This document shows, piece by piece, positions 35,301 to 42,072 of a stretch of 64,000 nucleotides of DNA. Made by a program: the position numbers and the translations under genes. The notes under the pieces were generated by a model that saw nothing but the letters and a program-made list of their open reading frames with translations, was not told the DNA's origin and made no database searches. Each line of letters starts with the position of its first letter. Within the stretch, counting starts at the first letter, position 1. Source of the DNA: Rudanella lutea DSM 19387 (lineage in GTDB: Bacteria > Bacteroidota > Bacteroidia > Cytophagales > Spirosomataceae); the NCBI RefSeq assembly GCF_000383955.1, contig NZ_KB913013.1, forward strand, positions 4,483,694-4,547,693, read 5' to 3'.

Positions 35301-36152
35301 CTCCTGTCGGACCCGGCCGGGCAAAACCTGCTCACGCGCATTCGGGAGGCTGGGCAACCGCTCACCGACTATGTGGCCGGTCGGCTGTGGAGCGGTATCA
35401 AAACCGGGCTGGACGAAGCCTTTGTGATTGATACCAAGACCCGAAACCGGCTACTGGCCGACGATCCCCGCTCGGCTGAGGTACTGAAACCCGTTGTGTT
35501 GCCGCGTAACATCGGGCGGTACATGGTTGACCCACCCGCTCGGTTTCTGATCGCTCTCGAACGGGGGATGACGACGCAGCTACGGGGCGAAAGTGACCCA
35601 GAAAGCTGGCTGGCCGAGACCTACCCGGCTGTGCACAACTGGTTAAAACCGTTTGAGGCTAAAGCGCAGGCGCGGGCCAATCAGGGCGTGTTTTGGTGGG
35701 AACTCCAGACAGATGCCACCGTCGTGCAGTTTCGGCAACCGTATATTGTGTTCAATCCGGCTCGGTCGGTACCCGCCTTTGCGCTGGCCGATGGCGACGC
35801 GTACCCACTCGGCAAAACATTCGTGATCGGGTCGGGCGACCGCTACCTGCTGGCCGTGTTGAACAGCGCAGTAGTGGAGTATTTTCTGCGTATAACGACC
35901 CCGGTAACCCATAAAGGCGCCACCCGGCTCCGGCCCGAGCGTTGGGCGCAGATTCCGGTGCCGCCCGCTACGCCCGAACAGCAAGCGCCCATTGTAGCCC
36001 TGGTCGATCAGATTCTGTCCTTGCGGGCGGCAGGGAGCAGTACCGAGGGGCTCGAGGCCGACGTATCAATGTTGGTAGGTGCCCTCTACGGCCTGAATTC
36101 CGATGAAATGGCCGCTATTCGACCGGCTGATGGGGGAGAAACTATTGGCTAA
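32319..36152 (+). CDS. Type IIG restriction-modification homologue with altered nuclease and methyltransferase motifs
   Basis: 1277 residues. Type IIG enzymes (Eco57I-like) join a PD-(D/E)XK nuclease, an N6-adenine methyltransferase and a target-recognition domain in one chain. The order here is the same. The nuclease-like part is at 20-220: NDLVIYTG with Asp77, then VLMAAKKVF. The helical region LHELILYYFEEAERR and VITDVYNWFFF fits the family. SAM-binding motif I is VDPAVGGGHLLVSAL (Asp550). The TaqI-type recognition part near 1020-1240 has LWSGIKTGLDEAFVID and SAEVLKPVVLPRNIGRY. Oddities: the nuclease E-x-K reads A95-A-K97, and the methylase N-P-P-Y reads S856-Y-L-P in FDAVLSYLPITDP. Both active sites therefore look dead, while the frame is intact. 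The best guess is a repurposed DNA-binding protein. It is followed by a WYL regulator. Confidence 0.85.
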   Translation: MRLQPRKPAQALDKAYAKQTITHQHIDRFRQALLRLLTRLDEGESEVYQRKIITEFLNDTFYNAHSGLAVATRDQNDLVIYTGPTAEAAPGVLMAAKKVFAGEMMTMLKNNVKSLHELILYYFEEAERRPERPFTRLVITDVYNWFFFAEADFRRFFYQNPRLRKLYQIKGQQKKDNAFFFSETARILREMDDEVPVTWLNLRELENAARADNPADWLPLIPVYKLFSPEHLLQIPLTDNGDLINGPFVDELLHVLGLHRTLSGGVPRLDRLPEPDRQPGSWLENTIGCLRATGALTHLPDPNTYGPDPEGQETRVALELLLTWLGRVLFLKRLEGQLQTYHGYSREGQFLTARQLRTFAELGELFFEVIAVPVSERSAGVVSRYGPAEAIPYLNSALFAPTQLEQVLPLSALNDRLTLPLFAQTSLKTPSGDRQTGELPTLTYLLAFLDSYDFATEGAATIQPDNKPALNHTALGLVIDLLSNSRTGAAYTPGWVAEHTVREPIRRLVLQRFNERFGLHCADLTDLRAQLQNIEPGEANALINGLRVVDPAVGGGHLLVSALHELIAIKAELGILTDPAGRLLSGYEVAVEGDDLVVWNTDGEVFAYQPTTAQSRLRTGQPVERPSTSRRRAPGASEKQRVQETLFHEKRILIQHCLFGVDADPVAVELARLRLALELLKSTYYVTDGKAGWSLPNIPNLDANLKVGNALISRFGLGFRADTVRNVSLREKFTGAFRQYRTDRMAYPTCWEEAEKAQIEARMADFEALLPQLALIDGKDYAEIRELETRRAQLALTFDFVEHDNRLQTLDAQVAARKKALADKQRPYAQAVEWRFMFPEVLDEAGAFVGFDAVLSYLPITDPDEPAGRRALLSKSFPNTYAPGIGAYALFVEQSLNLLRSGGQLACVLPTDWMRSPHGANLRQWLKTGVAIEQVTDLGDDPTGGEPVCVLNLRKAPAHDNFRVTQRRGAQRQATETHSRSFVIATHSLPDDGWLLSDPAGQNLLTRIREAGQPLTDYVAGRLWSGIKTGLDEAFVIDTKTRNRLLADDPRSAEVLKPVVLPRNIGRYMVDPPARFLIALERGMTTQLRGESDPESWLAETYPAVHNWLKPFEAKAQARANQGVFWWELQTDATVVQFRQPYIVFNPARSVPAFALADGDAYPLGKTFVIGSGDRYLLAVLNSAVVEYFLRITTPVTHKGATRLRPERWAQIPVPPATPEQQAPIVALVDQILSLRAAGSSTEGLEADVSMLVGALYGLNSDEMAAIRPADGGETIG

Positions 36153-36235
36153 AAATGCCCCGGAAAACAGGGCGTTTGGGTTTCGGGAGGTGGATAAAAT
36201 TTCGTAAATTGCCGTATCTGACTATTCCCTTTCAA

Positions 36236-36288
36236 GAACGCGGCCCCGTTGTACCCGACCGCCGGGACGGGGCCGCGTTCGCCTTTTT
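36236..36288 (+). terminator. Strong terminator-like hairpin directly before the WYL start codon
   Basis: GAACGCGGCCCCGT (36236-36249) pairs perfectly with ACGGGGCCGCGTTC (36267-36280), 14 bp with a 17 nt loop, followed by GCCTTTTT. It ends the type IIG-like transcript. Its T tract ends about 2 bp before the WYL ATG at 36291, so the WYL gene cannot be read through efficiently. It needs its own signal or an attenuation control. Confidence 0.85.
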
Positions 36289-36290
36289 CT

Positions 36291-37247
36291 ATGAACCGTC
36301 TCCATCGCCTGACTGCCATCCTGATTCACCTGCAAACTAAGCGGGTGGTGCGGGCGCAGGAACTGGCCGACCGTTTCGGCATCAGCCTCCGCACTGTGTA
36401 CCGCGATGTTCGCTCGCTCGAAGAGGCCGGTGTGCCTATCGGGGCCGAGGCCGGGGTGGGCTATTTCCTGACCGATTATCATTTGCCCCCGGTCATGTTT
36501 ACCAATGCTGAAGCGGGGGCCCTGGTGTTTGCTGCCAAACTGATTGAAAACTGGGCCGACGAATCGGTACAAACGGCCTTTGACTCGGCCCTGTACAAGA
36601 TCAAATCGGTGCTCAAACAAACGGATCAGGAGCACCTCGACGAACTGGCTCCGCAGGTGGCCATTCAGAAACCAGTTACGGGCAAGTACCGGGCGGGTGG
36701 CTTGCTCAACACCATTCAGCAGGCTATCGGTCGGCAGCACGTGCTCCGAATGCACTATCAGGCGGGTTATACCGATGCCGAAAGCTGGCGCGAAGTGGAG
36801 CCCGTGGGCCTGTACCATTACAGCATGGCGTGGCACCTGATTGCCTTTTGCCGACACCGGCAGGATTACCGCGACTTTCGGGTGGATCGGATTCATGAGC
36901 TGACCGATACAGGCCAACGGTTTGCCCGTCATGCCCGAATGACCTTACGCCAATACCTCGATCAGATGCATTCTGATATGCCCCTCACCAACGTGACGGT
37001 GGTGTTCGACAAGTCGGTGGTACGGTTCCTGAACGACCAACGGCACAGCTGGGGTTTTTCGGAAGAGGAAGACCTCGGCGACCGGGTTCGGATGCACCTC
37101 TGTACGCCTTATCTGTGGGGGCTGGCGCGTTGGCTGCTGGCGTTCGGTTCGTCCGTGACGGTAGAGTCGCCCGACGAGCTTCAGGGCATTTTACAACGAC
37201 TCGCCCGCGATATTCAGGCGCATTACCTTGTAGAGGCCGAGGTGTAG
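36291..37247 (+). CDS. HTH/WYL-domain transcriptional regulator (YafY type)
   Basis: 318 residues from MNRLHRLTAILIHLQ; an ATG at 36249 lies inside the terminator stem and is unlikely. The N-terminal winged helix is VVRAQELADRFGISLRTVYRDVRSLEEAGVP with the usual GVGYFL wing. The WYL domain (about 135-230) contains HVLRMHYQAGYTD, VEPVGLYHYSMAWHLIAFCR (WYL-type core) and DYRDFRVDRI. A C-terminal WCX extension follows. Proteins of this type bind nucleotides or nucleic acids and often control restriction or other defence genes. It lies right behind the odd type IIG-like protein, which supports a role in controlling it. Confidence 0.92.
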   Translation: MNRLHRLTAILIHLQTKRVVRAQELADRFGISLRTVYRDVRSLEEAGVPIGAEAGVGYFLTDYHLPPVMFTNAEAGALVFAAKLIENWADESVQTAFDSALYKIKSVLKQTDQEHLDELAPQVAIQKPVTGKYRAGGLLNTIQQAIGRQHVLRMHYQAGYTDAESWREVEPVGLYHYSMAWHLIAFCRHRQDYRDFRVDRIHELTDTGQRFARHARMTLRQYLDQMHSDMPLTNVTVVFDKSVVRFLNDQRHSWGFSEEEDLGDRVRMHLCTPYLWGLARWLLAFGSSVTVESPDELQGILQRLARDIQAHYLVEAEV

Positions 37248-37249
37248 GG

Positions 37250-37592
37250 CTTTAGGTTTATAGTTTTTGGTTTTGAGTTTATGGGTGTCAGTGTTCCGGT
37301 CGATAGTTCTTAGTTTAACGCGAATTATGGAAAATTGCTGACGCGTAGGGCCGCTTCGCTGTTCCGATTCGACAGGCTATCAAACAATCAGTTACGATAA
37401 GCTCTATTCGTAATTCACGTTAGTTTGCATACTATGAGTTAGGAGGAATGGAAGCCCTGAACGTCAGCGGACCGGTCTGCTATTTTTATAAATCACCTTA
37501 TAGTAAGTAGTTCAATATGAGTAGATTATCTGCCTTGTTGGTCGGCCAAAGACTCCAACGCCGGCCACCAGAAACTATAAACCAAAAACCAT
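37250..37592. repeat. Composite palindromic element between the convergent WYL and DoxX-like genes
   Basis: No gene is seen in this 349 bp gap. GGTTTATAGTTTTTGGTTTT (37255) is answered by GAAACTATAAACCAAAAACC (37570). Inside are TTTAACGCGAATTATGGA near 37315 and AATTCACGTTAGTTTG near 37412, which match parts of the element at 27720-28110. It starts at the WYL stop and ends a few bases past the DoxX-like stop. Confidence 0.75.
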
Positions 37593-37596
37593 ACAC

Positions 37597-38142
37597 CTAC
37601 CGGCTCGCATCCGACGGTGCCTTAGCCTGTTTGCGTTCGGCTTCGCGGGCCGCTTTGGGGTCGGCAATGAGTTTGCCACCCCGGACCGTTGCCCCCAAGA
37701 CAATACCGGCCGAGACCAGCACCCCGTTTTTGATGATGTACTGACCCACGAGCGTCGGCACAAACGGGTATTTCCAGGTCTCGTTGGGGAAAAAAGCAAG
37801 CGGCAGAAACGTGCCGATCATTTGCAGAAACAGTAGCCCCAGGGTCAGGCGCATAAACCGTCCTGAAAGTAACCCCAGGCCAATTAGGCATTCCCAAATG
37901 GCCAGCATAATCCGGCTGGTATCGGCCGAGAACATCCCAAAACTGAGTTTGTCGATCGTGCGAATGGCGAGGGTTTCGGCTTCGCTCAGGGCCGGGAAAA
38001 ACTTCTGCCCACCGAACCACAAAAACACAATCCCCAGCGCCAGCCGGAGCATCGTGAGGCCATGACGGGCCATCCAGTTGGCCAGCCGGGAATCCAGCCG
38101 GGCTACGGGTGGGTTGGCATTGACAATATCTTTCTCGTGCAT
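37597..38142 (-). CDS. DoxX/DUF417-like membrane protein
   Basis: 181 residues with four membrane helices (about 28-45, 78-95, 98-118, 133-155). MARHGLTMLRLALGIVFLWF-GG-QKFFP resembles the W-F-G-x-x-K-F block of YkgB/DUF417, and VGQYIIKNGVLVSAGIVLGA the last helix, within the DoxX superfamily. The C-terminus is charged (DPKAAREAERKQAKAPS). The function of these proteins is not firm; they are linked to respiration or oxidative stress. It is convergent with the WYL gene and is probably a single-gene unit. Confidence 0.8.
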   Translation of the reverse strand: MHEKDIVNANPPVARLDSRLANWMARHGLTMLRLALGIVFLWFGGQKFFPALSEAETLAIRTIDKLSFGMFSADTSRIMLAIWECLIGLGLLSGRFMRLTLGLLFLQMIGTFLPLAFFPNETWKYPFVPTLVGQYIIKNGVLVSAGIVLGATVRGGKLIADPKAAREAERKQAKAPSDASR

Positions 38143-38541
38143 GGGGCCGGGTGAATGAGTGAGTTACGGTGCGCCGTATCGGTTGAATTACGGTCTGCCA
38201 TTGAGTCATTCACCTATTCAACTACCCACCTCTTCATTCATTCCTAAAAAAGGGGCGCGTTTGGCCGAATCCTCATTTTTGAGAATAGGCGGCAGTGCCA
38301 TTTTTGTGTACGTGTTGGGCATACCGGATGCGCGCGTTTGATTGTGTTAACGTGTTGATAAACAGAAAACTTCTTTCTTTTAAGACGCCCTGTTATGCTG
38401 ACTTGATCGCTGAGTTAATAACCACCAGCCCGACTATATATCATCGCTTATAAATATTTTCTACGGGCTTAGTAGACTTTTTGGGTAGGGCCGGGTTCTG
38501 GCATAAACAGTCCTTTTTCATGCTCAACAACGTCTATTTTT
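38143..38541. other. 399 bp spacer with an inverted repeat
   Basis: This is the divergent spacer between the DoxX-like and first ferritin-like genes. Near the left end, GGTGAATGAGTGA (about 38150) is complementary to TGAGTCATTCACC (about 38202), with further CATTCATTC copies beyond. The rest is AT-rich promoter DNA with no ORF worth calling; a minor one at 38159-38341 shows no features. Confidence 0.55.
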
Positions 38542-39297
38542 ATGAAAAACAACGATCAACTACCGCGCCCGGAAGTCGGGCCGAGTGTACCGGCCATTCC
38601 CTCGGTCGAACGGCGGCTTTTTATGCGTCAGCTTGGGCTGGTATCGGCCTCTACGGCGGCTTTTCTGGCCTCCTGCACCCGCGAACCGCTCGTTGACCCA
38701 CAAACGGGTAAGCGGCAGGCCCGGCTGGGGGCTGAGGTTCTCCCCGACGGAACCGTTGACCTGGGGTCGGGCGATATTGGTATCTCCAATCTGGCGTACA
38801 CACTCGATCAACTCGAAACGGCCTTTTATGCCACGGCCTTGCAGCGAGCCATGAACGTGACGCCCGAAGACCGCAGAGTACTGGCCGAACTGCACGATCA
38901 TGAAGTGGCCCACCGCGAATTTTTCAAGACATTTCTGGGCGGTATGGCTATCCCGATGCTCGACTTCGATTTCAGCACGGTCGACTTCAGTAACCGAAAT
39001 AGTGTATTCGATGCGGCTCAGCAGTTTGAGAATGTGGGAGTGGCCGCTTTCAATGGTACGGGGCCGCTTATTCACGATGTCGAAGTGCTCAAGATTGCCG
39101 GCAAAATGGTGTCTATTGAGGCCCGGCACGCAACCCTGGCCCGGCACATGATTGCGCCCAAAACGCCGTTTGCTCTCAGTCATGAGCTGATCGATGCGCA
39201 GGGCCGCGATTGGCACCTGACCCCCGGCGAAGTGGTAGCCCGCGCGCAGAAGTACATCAAACAGAAAATCAGCATTGCCAACCTGCCGACGTACTAA
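38542..39297 (+). CDS. Ferritin-like (desiccation-related type) protein with lipoprotein-like signal
   Basis: 251 residues. The N-terminus has VERRLFMRQLGLVSASTAAFLASCT, a twin-Arg-like signal with a possible lipobox (FLASC), so it is exported. A four-helix ferritin-like domain (about 85-235) keeps a complete-looking di-iron set: LDQLETAFYA (Glu), HDHEVAHREFF (E-x-x-H), QFENVGVAAF (Glu) and SIEARHATL (E-x-x-H). Such Ferritin_2 proteins are linked to stress or desiccation in bacteria. It is followed by a paralogue after 66 bp, so the two are cotranscribed. Confidence 0.88.
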   Translation: MKNNDQLPRPEVGPSVPAIPSVERRLFMRQLGLVSASTAAFLASCTREPLVDPQTGKRQARLGAEVLPDGTVDLGSGDIGISNLAYTLDQLETAFYATALQRAMNVTPEDRRVLAELHDHEVAHREFFKTFLGGMAIPMLDFDFSTVDFSNRNSVFDAAQQFENVGVAAFNGTGPLIHDVEVLKIAGKMVSIEARHATLARHMIAPKTPFALSHELIDAQGRDWHLTPGEVVARAQKYIKQKISIANLPTY

Positions 39298-39363
39298 GTG
39301 AATGCGTGCGGCCCATGGCTGTGAATTGAATTCTGCTGTCAACTTCCTAACAACAAGACATTT

Positions 39364-40167
39364 ATGAATTTATTCAACATACTTTCGGAAATAGAACAAC
39401 GCGACGCCGAGGCTTACGACAAGTTTATGGTATCGCGCCGTAAATTGTTCAAAACTACAGCCGTAGCCGCTGCCGGGTCGACAGGCCTGCTGGCGGCTAC
39501 GCTCAACAAGGCCTTTGCCGCCGATGGCGATGTGGCCGATGTGCTCAACTTTGCCCTGCTGCTCGAATACCTCGAAGCGGAGTTTTACGCCATTGGCCTC
39601 AACACGCCGGGGCTGATTCCGGCCAATGACCGGAATGTGTTTGCCAGGATTGGTGAGCACGAGCGGCAGCACGTCGATTTTCTGCGGTCGGCACTGGGCA
39701 GCAGCGCTATTTCGAAGCCCACGTTTGATTTTACGGCGGGTGGCCAATTCCCGACGGTCTTTAGTAATTACCCGACGTTTCTGGTGCTCTCGCAGGCGTT
39801 TGAAGATTTGGGTGTGCGAGCCTACAAAGGGCAGGCGCCCCGGCTCAAAGGAAACCGGGATGTGTTGCTGGCTGCGCTCAAAATTCACTCGGTAGAGGCC
39901 CGGCACGCGGGTGAGGTGCGCCTGATTCGGGGGTTACGGGTCTGGACCTCGGAAGGGGAAACCGGGGGGGCTCCCGCAGCCGTGTATATGGGCGAAAGCC
40001 CAACCATGCAATGGACGGTCGACCTGCCCCCGGTGGTAGGCCCCCGTTTGATTCAGCGCGAGGGCAACGTGGGGCAAACTGTGGAGCGTGTTGTGCGCGA
40101 AGCCTACGACGAGCCACTAACCAAGGAGCAGGTTCTGGCGATTGCCGGGCCGTTTGTGCGCGGGTAG
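39364..40167 (+). CDS. Ferritin-like protein, second tandem copy
   Basis: 267 residues. VSRRKLFKTTAVAAAGSTGLLAAT near residue 20 is a twin-Arg-type signal set behind a 20-residue leader; the N-terminus before it (MNLFNILSEIEQRDAEAYDK) is shared with other family members. The helix bundle has LLLEYLEAEFYA, IGEHERQHVDFL (E-x-x-H), FEDLGVRAYKG and SVEARHAGEVRL (E-x-x-H), so the di-iron site is complete. It is a paralogue of the previous gene. A repeat element begins 5 bp after the stop. Confidence 0.88.
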   Translation: MNLFNILSEIEQRDAEAYDKFMVSRRKLFKTTAVAAAGSTGLLAATLNKAFAADGDVADVLNFALLLEYLEAEFYAIGLNTPGLIPANDRNVFARIGEHERQHVDFLRSALGSSAISKPTFDFTAGGQFPTVFSNYPTFLVLSQAFEDLGVRAYKGQAPRLKGNRDVLLAALKIHSVEARHAGEVRLIRGLRVWTSEGETGGAPAAVYMGESPTMQWTVDLPPVVGPRLIQREGNVGQTVERVVREAYDEPLTKEQVLAIAGPFVRG

Positions 40168-40171
40168 CTCA

Positions 40172-40256
40172 GTGTTGGACGTTGGACGTTAGACTTACTA
40201 CCCTTCTGTAGGGAAGCCTAACGTCTAATGTCCAACATCTAACGTCCAGTACTGCG
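40172..40256. repeat. GGACGTTAGAC palindrome after the ferritin-like pair
   Basis: TTGGACGTTGGACGTTAGAC (from about 40176) pairs with degenerate GTCTAATGTCCAA and TCTAACGTCCAGTACTG on the right (to 40254). GTTAGACTTACTACC at 40188-40202 and CTAACGTCTAATGTCC near 40219 are shared with the element at 27720-28110. Confidence 0.75.
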
Positions 40257-40305
40257 GGTAGCGAGGGCTCTTAAAAAGCTATTGATTGACCCGGTTTTGT
40301 TTGTT

Positions 40306-40337
40306 AGTCCCGGTTCTGTTTTGGGCCGGGACTTTTA
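40306..40337 (+). terminator. Terminator-like hairpin in the 330 bp gap before the response regulator
   Basis: AGTCCCGG (40306-40313) pairs with CCGGGACT (40326-40333), followed by TTTAT. It probably ends the ferritin transcript. The rest of the gap (40338-40497) holds the response regulator promoter; a 61-codon frame there starting with TTG is not supported. Confidence 0.7.
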
Positions 40338-40497
40338 TCGTATGTGGTTCGGGATGTGCGTGGGCACTCAGAGTGATTCAGGCCAGACAGTTGGTGATGT
40401 GCGCTTTTCGACGTATAATCGTACTACGTTAGGGTTCACAGACTGGTCCTATTTACCCACTGCATGACGGCCGGCTTCCGCCCAAACCCATAAAAAA

Positions 40498-40971
40498 ATG
40501 AGAAAGTTACCCGGCGACGCATCGCCCCGGACCAATTTCAGGAATGCGCAGCTGTTAATTATCGAAGACGACCCCGATCACGGCCTGATTATCGAAAAGG
40601 CAATTCGGCAGTGTCTTCCCGAAGTAAAACCCGTACTGGTCGGGTCGAAAGAAGAAGCCATCGCTCAACTGGAGCAATACACCAGCAGTAGTTGGAAATT
40701 GCTTAAACTGATCCTGCTCGATCTGTACCTGCCCGGCCGCGACGATGGCTGGGCCATACTCGAAACAATTAACCAAAAGGCGGCTACACACGGTAAGGTC
40801 CCCGTGGTGCTGTTGAGCTATTCAGACAACCCGAGCGATGTGGAACAGGCCTATGACCTGGGGTGCGCATCGTACGTAGTGAAGCCGAGTGGTTACCCCG
40901 ACTGGATCACTTATTTCGAAACATTCCGAACCTACTGGTGGGAAACCGTAGTGCTGCCGGGTATGCGCTAA
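40498..40971 (+). CDS. Single-domain response regulator
   Basis: 157 residues, one receiver domain. The phosphorylation site is intact: acidic triad Glu23-Asp24-Asp25 (LLIIEDDPDHG), phospho-acceptor Asp75 (LILLDLYLPGRDDG), Ser107 and Lys129 (YVVKPSG). This is the type often called Rcp1-like, with D-L-x-L-P-G. No output domain exists, so it passes phosphate or binds a partner. It is convergent with a LytTR protein (4 bp apart). A partner kinase is not in the window. Confidence 0.92.
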   Translation: MRKLPGDASPRTNFRNAQLLIIEDDPDHGLIIEKAIRQCLPEVKPVLVGSKEEAIAQLEQYTSSSWKLLKLILLDLYLPGRDDGWAILETINQKAATHGKVPVVLLSYSDNPSDVEQAYDLGCASYVVKPSGYPDWITYFETFRTYWWETVVLPGMR

Positions 40972-40975
40972 CTGC

Positions 40976-41752
40976 CTACCCGATAGCCAATACCGGCTGC
41001 GCTACCAGTAACCAGTACCGGCATAGTTGCTCAATGGCCTGCCCAAACAATTTCGGATCGTCAGGAATTTGTACAACCGAATTGGCCCCCAGCGTGTACG
41101 GGTGGTCGGGATCATCGTCGGGCGAAGCCAGCCAGATTACGGGGATATTCTGCAATTTCGGGTGGCTCTTGAGCGACCGCAGGGTCAGGCTTCGATCGGC
41201 CCGGTTGGTGCGGGCGTCGAGCAAAATGAGCGACGGGTTTTTGTGCATAGGGCGTTGCAGCAAATCGGTAGCCAATGCCCCGCCCAGCTCCACCGACTGA
41301 ATCTGGCAATGCGGCCCGAACCGCTCAACCCGTTCGCGGGTGAGCAACAGGGCGTTGCCGGTCATCACCACCAGCATACGTAGCGAGGCCACCGCTCGAA
41401 TACCCGGTGTGGCTACGGGTAGGGTAGCCGTATGGCCGGCCTGATTCAGTAGCTGTTGGCCTACCTCGGTCCACCGTCGGCGACTTACGGGAAGTTCGGC
41501 CCCGTCCTGCATCCTGACAAGGCCGGGCATTTTTGGGCGGGGGGGCGGCAACACGGTGGCAATAAAAACCGGGTTGATAAGCACTGTTTTATGCACCCGG
41601 ATAAACGAAGGCAGCCGCTCTTCGAAGTACGTCAACGGTTTGGCCAGCAGTCGGCGGTCACCATTTCGGAACTGGAGCCAGGTGTAGTTGTTCGCGCCCG
41701 AAAAATAGGCGAACAACGAAGGGTGTTCGAGAAGGTCGCTGAGAAATTGCAC
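40976..41752 (-). CDS. LytTR DNA-binding protein with C-terminal degenerate receiver
   Basis: 258 residues. The LytTR domain is at the N-terminus (about 11-102: LFAYFSGANNYTWLQFRNG, then FIRVHKTVLINPVFI). The C-terminal half (about 125-245) has a receiver-like pattern with LILLDA (Asp169) and PVIWLASPDDDPD, but the acidic pair is replaced (LVVMTGN) and the conserved Lys position reads QIPDD. It would not be phosphorylated normally. The order LytTR then receiver is the reverse of the usual LytR/AlgR layout. It is convergent with a true receiver protein. Confidence 0.85.
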   Translation of the reverse strand: MQFLSDLLEHPSLFAYFSGANNYTWLQFRNGDRRLLAKPLTYFEERLPSFIRVHKTVLINPVFIATVLPPPRPKMPGLVRMQDGAELPVSRRRWTEVGQQLLNQAGHTATLPVATPGIRAVASLRMLVVMTGNALLLTRERVERFGPHCQIQSVELGGALATDLLQRPMHKNPSLILLDARTNRADRSLTLRSLKSHPKLQNIPVIWLASPDDDPDHPYTLGANSVVQIPDDPKLFGQAIEQLCRYWLLVAQPVLAIG

Positions 41753-41905
41753 AGGTGGTCGGGGGCGGAAGTTGGAACAAGAGGAATAGCTAACCGACGG
41801 AGCCCGAAAGCCCCGCCGGTTGGCGCTAAGAGGACAACTGTCACTCCGTCTATTCTGTTAGCCGAGCCATACCCAACGGGCCAAAAAGTTTGTCAATGCC
41901 CCTGA

Positions 41906-42072
41906 TACTAAGAGAATGAATAATGAACAATGAACAATGAACAGTGAATAATGAATAATGAATAGTGGACAGTGAACAGTGAATGGATAATTGGATTACC
42001 TGCTGATAATCAATCGTTTCATTATGCATTTTACACTGTACATTGTGCATTGTTCATTCTCCATTGTTCACT
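41906..42072. repeat. TGAACAATGAA palindromic element
   Basis: The left arm (41915-41985) has ten or so degenerate copies of TGAACAATGAA/TGAATAATGAA. The right arm (42018-42072) has the complement, TTGTTCATTCTCCATTGTTC. The stop codon of the minus-strand acyl-CoA dehydrogenase (42068-42070) lies inside the right arm, within the motif. The rest of the 315 bp gap (41753-41905) is the LytTR gene's promoter. Confidence 0.75.

Noticed and set aside
32319-37247. BREX or DISARM system around the methylase-like gene
   Set aside because: There is no helicase, PglZ phosphatase or other BREX/DISARM gene next to it, and the gene order fits a stand-alone type IIG homologue.
37517-37744. Small ORFs in the palindromes near 37.5 kb
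   Set aside because: They run through repeat arms and into the DoxX-like gene in the wrong frame.
40282-40467. 61-codon ORF before the response regulator
   Set aside because: It begins with TTG, contains a terminator hairpin, and shows no features.
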